Shown one piece after another: positions 53,353 through 55,695 of a DNA stretch of 55,695 bases (its first letter is position 1; each line of letters starts with the position of its first letter). The stretch lies in assembly GCA_031553705.1 (NCBI GenBank), contig JAVBLD010000066.1, positions 1 to 55,695 of the forward strand. Reading direction: 5' to 3'. The notes under the pieces are model-generated. The model saw only the letters and a list, made by a program, of their open reading frames with translations. It had not been told where the DNA came from and ran no database searches. The position numbers and the translations under genes are program-made. Source of the stretch: JAVBLD01 sp031553705 (GTDB lineage Bacteria; Bacteroidota; Bacteroidia; Bacteroidales; Marinifilaceae).

Positions 53353-54515
53353 CCGTTAACCTGTAACGAAGCAACGAACTTTGTATTCTCGTACACAGGT
53401 GTGAGATTAATATATCCTCCAACTATCTTATTGTTTTTATATACCAATGGATTACGATACTCTTTCTCCATATGTTTCCGGTATGCCTCCGGAGGATTGG
53501 GATAAAAATCTATAGAAAAAATTCCCTCCGCTTTTTCCTCTATTTTTTTACTTAGAAAATAAGCCAGTATCCCCATATTATACCTCAGATTTATTTCGAT
53601 ACAGGGATGCACTTTTAATGTTCCTTCCTGATTCCGGTATATCATCATATCAACTCCTAAGTATCCTTTATAATATGGAGATAGTAAATCCGACAACTTT
53701 TTAATGATGGTTGTTTTCAGATCATAAAAAGAGTTCTCGCCGATATGACCGACCAATCTATTTTCAATATGTTTCTGAGGTCCTACATAGTTTCCTTTAT
53801 ATTCTCCGTTCGCACCAATATAAAAAGCAGATAAGCCAATAAACTCAACCTGTTTTTTTCCATCCGAATAAAACTCCATAGCAAAATCGTATACCTTATC
53901 CAGCCGCACCTCTACCATTATATATCCTTGCCGGCGTAATACACCGTTTATCCACTCTTTTTCCTTAGAAGAAATACCGTTTCTCAGAAATAAAAGACCT
54001 TTACCCGACGAAGACCAGGGGGCTTTTACGATATAGTCACCTTCCATTACACGATTTTCAACATCGGTGATCGATTTACACACTTGCGGCAGAATCCGTG
54101 CTTCAATAGAAGGCAGTGCGGAAATAAGCATATTCAAACATTCCCGGGCTTTTTTACGACTGTATAGTTCTTTCCGCTGCAATGTCCACTCTTCCACACC
54201 TGGAAAATCACGAAACTGATGACATACCCTCGGACTCCATCCCCATGGTTCCACTTTTTTGATCCGTATATCGTCCAACTCCTCCATGGTAATCTCCCGG
54301 CACTCCCCCCTCAGAATATACTTCCTTTTTGCTATAAAGTCCGCACCAGCCAGCCTACTTGCTAATACACAATCGCCATTCGCAGCCATATACGCTGGCA
54401 ACCATGATAATTCCGCCGCCATTAAAGCAATACTGGCCGGCGGCATATAATACTTCTGACCGCTTGCTATAGCCATTTCACAATCAGGATTAAAAATAAA
54501 AAGACGATCGGCCAT
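53349..54515 (-). CDS. Probable ATP-grasp protein of unknown substrate
   Basis: A 388-residue soluble protein. The centre has YIVKAPWSSSGKGLLF (161-176), the lysine and glycine-rich loop of ATP-grasp folds, and the region 284-315 (GYLGVDMMIY, CIEINLRYNMG) supplies the Asp289, Glu307 and Asn309 that bind magnesium and ATP. The N-terminal part (FNPDCEMAIASGQKYYMPP) is conserved in Bacteroidota but unnamed. Such enzymes form peptide-like or carboxylate-amine bonds. It is convergent with gmhB (overlap 4 bases); the role is not known. Confidence 0.7.
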   Translation of the reverse strand: MADRLFIFNPDCEMAIASGQKYYMPPASIALMAAELSWLPAYMAANGDCVLASRLAGADFIAKRKYILRGECREITMEELDDIRIKKVEPWGWSPRVCHQFRDFPGVEEWTLQRKELYSRKKARECLNMLISALPSIEARILPQVCKSITDVENRVMEGDYIVKAPWSSSGKGLLFLRNGISSKEKEWINGVLRRQGYIMVEVRLDKVYDFAMEFYSDGKKQVEFIGLSAFYIGANGEYKGNYVGPQKHIENRLVGHIGENSFYDLKTTIIKKLSDLLSPYYKGYLGVDMMIYRNQEGTLKVHPCIEINLRYNMGILAYFLSKKIEEKAEGIFSIDFYPNPPEAYRKHMEKEYRNPLVYKNNKIVGGYINLTPVYENTKFVASLQVNG

Positions 54516-54970
54516 AATACTATTTTAGATTTTCATCGGTTTGACTTAACCGATTGAAGAATAAACTTTTAGCAGAGTTTTTGAGATTCAGAGGTAACGA
54601 GTTAGTAACCGTGCGTATTTCAGCGTTTTGCGGTGCTATACTGTCAAATAACTCACGCCAAAAGTACGCAATATTTTTGAAACCAGACGCATATTTTTTC
54701 TCTTTCTTTATCCGATAAACACCTCTTCTATGGAAAGAATAAATAAGGCAAGGCTTTTATCGGAAATACTCTTTCGAGGTACGAGAAAGGAAGATTTCCG
54801 ATAAAATTCATTTCAGCCTTAACGTTTTATTCTTGGAATATACCTTTGTGTTCGGATAAATAAAGGATTATTCCATTTGTTGAGGTTGGCTTGGGGAATA
54901 TACTGTTTGATTCTTAAACTAAACTCTATATGTTGAACGAGAGAGTTCTGCACTGGTATAAGAAATAAAA
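54516..54970. other. 455-bp gene-free region with long nested inverted repeat
   Basis: No supported ORF. A 7-bp hairpin (ATCGGTT/AACCGAT, 54535-54554) lies near the left side, and a 154-bp nested inverted repeat occupies 54707-54860 (separate entry). No tRNA or known RNA family was recognised. Confidence 0.6.
54707..54860. repeat. 154-bp nested imperfect inverted repeat
   Basis: Four blocks pair in strict nested order: TTTATCCG 54707-54714 with CGGATAAA 54853-54860; AAGAATAAA 54735-54743 with TTTATTCTT 54826-54834; TAAGGC 54744-54749 with GCCTTA 54816-54821; TTTTATCGGAAAT 54755-54767 with ATTTCCGATAAAA 54794-54806. The 26-base apex can form a further short stem (CTTTC/GAAAG). It could be a structured RNA or a MITE-like element. 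Confidence 0.75.
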
Positions 54971-55519
54971 TCAATACCCTTCTATTATTTGTTGCAACTC
55001 TACTTTTCCCACTGCGTAAGTGTATACAAGCGCAACTTGCGAGTCGTCAATGTCAACTGTTACCATAGGTAAAATACTTCCGTCAGTCATTTTATATCCA
55101 AGGGGTGTTGTATAATTAAAAGGCTTTAACTTCCCTGTAAGCTTAAAAAGTTCGGGTATATTATCTCCCTGTACTACAAACAAATTCTTTCCAATTTCAA
55201 AGAATCCCCATATTCCCTTTCTATATACAAATTGTTTTTCCTTAGTTACATGAACAGAATATGAGAAATTACTATTTTGACATGATAGAAAAATATTTAA
55301 ATACAATATATTATTCCCCTTGTTTTTAATATTTAAAGGATATGTTGTATTTCTCGATAAGCTGTCAATTTTTATTACGAATGACGTATCCTCAAGAACT
55401 AATTGCTGTAACTTGACTTTTTCTGTTTTCGTTACAACCTCATTTGTTTTAGTAGGCCTTTGAGCTTGTACTGCAACCAATGATATTAAAAATAATATTA
55501 TAAATGTTACTACTCTCAT
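54971..55519 (-). CDS. Secreted hypothetical protein
   Basis: A 182-residue protein (ATG at 55519; the frame opens 7 codons earlier). A signal peptide ends in VAVQAQ, giving a periplasmic or outer-membrane-exposed mature chain of about 165 residues. The mature sequence is beta-rich (SRNTTYPLNIKNKGNNILYLNIFL, FVYRKGIWGFFEIG) with no Cys lipobox and no family I recognise. It lies between the structured gene-free region and a possible IS end, so it may belong to acquired DNA. Confidence 0.6.
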   Translation of the reverse strand: MRVVTFIILFLISLVAVQAQRPTKTNEVVTKTEKVKLQQLVLEDTSFVIKIDSLSRNTTYPLNIKNKGNNILYLNIFLSCQNSNFSYSVHVTKEKQFVYRKGIWGFFEIGKNLFVVQGDNIPELFKLTGKLKPFNYTTPLGYKMTDGSILPMVTVDIDDSQVALVYTYAVGKVELQQIIEGY

Positions 55520-55569
55520 TATTATTTTATCTAAGTCCAAAATTGTGTGGCTGAGTGGAAATACCGATT

Positions 55570-55606
55570 AAATTGATCCCCTTTCGCCGAAGCAAATTGC
55601 CCCCTT
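55570..55606. mobile_element. Possible IS21-type end with repeated termini
   Basis: AAATTGATCCCCTT (55570-55583) and AAATTGCCCCCTT (55594-55606) are near-identical direct repeats with a 24-base step, like the multiple terminal repeats of IS21 elements in this phylum. No transposase is seen; the window ends 89 bases later, so whether an element follows is not known. Confidence 0.35.
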
Positions 55607-55695
55607 GAAGTTATTGGTCAAAAAGGATAAAAAAGTGTAGTCAAATTTGGATATAAAACAGTCATTATTTTACATCAAAATTTTTACAAATATAG

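Overview
This 55.7 kb window comes from a chromosome of the Bacteroidota, most likely order Bacteroidales. Supporting signs are a SusC/SusD pair under a FecI/FecR-type sigma and anti-sigma system, an S46 dipeptidyl-peptidase, a PorP/SprF (type IX secretion) protein, GldA/GldF/GldG-type ABC genes, lipoproteins with a Cys soon after a short hydrophobic stretch, and TAnnTTTG promoter -7 boxes instead of sigma-70 boxes. I cannot name the genus. Housekeeping and accessory genes alternate; one degraded transposase copy and a possible IS end at the right edge are the only mobile remnants seen.

Layout. 0.15-2.8 kb: RsmI-like methyltransferase, thiD, and a peroxide-stress pair (reverse rubrerythrin, PerR) with a 19-bp palindromic PerR box just before perR. 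3-6.3 kb: a small membrane protein, a TonB-dependent receptor and a lipoprotein, probably one uptake locus. 6.4-7.1 kb: an iron-type superoxide dismutase with an export-signal-like extension. 7.3-13.1 kb (minus): DPP11-like S46 peptidase, Maf, UbiA-family prenyltransferase, KdsC-like phosphatase, a DUF2520 protein and a hypothetical. 13.2-17.8 kb (plus): class IV aminotransferase, serine hydrolase, glycerate kinase, butyrate kinase.

17.9-31 kb is the main accessory locus: ECF sigma factor, ABC ATPase, a fused GldF-GldG protein, FecR anti-sigma factor, SusC with an STN signalling domain, SusD and two surface lipoproteins. The ABC pair lies between sigma and anti-sigma, and a short conserved sequence normally expected once at that junction is present on both sides of it. 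One lipoprotein resembles the zinc metallohydrolase lipoproteins of such loci but lacks HExxH.

31.4-43.3 kb: an RRM RNA-binding protein with a long leader, an AddA/RecB-like helicase-nuclease, an iron alcohol dehydrogenase, a DUF6340 lipoprotein, fabG, a Gcr-family membrane protein, an AlaX-like editing protein, and the pta-ackA acetate operon. 43.3-44.5 kb holds a decayed transposase. 44.5-55.7 kb: PorP/SprF, a lipoprotein, pgi, a DUF151/UVR protein, L-serine dehydratase, the RNase P RNA gene directly behind yqgE, DUF4294, holA, gmhB, a probable ATP-grasp protein, a 455-bp gene-free stretch with a nested 154-bp inverted repeat, and a secreted hypothetical.

Metabolically the window points to an anaerobe that makes acetate (Pta-AckA) and possibly butyrate (Buk), degrades peptides (DPP11, serine dehydratase) and tolerates transient oxygen (rubrerythrin, PerR, SOD). 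No tRNA, 5S/16S/23S rRNA or CRISPR array was seen.
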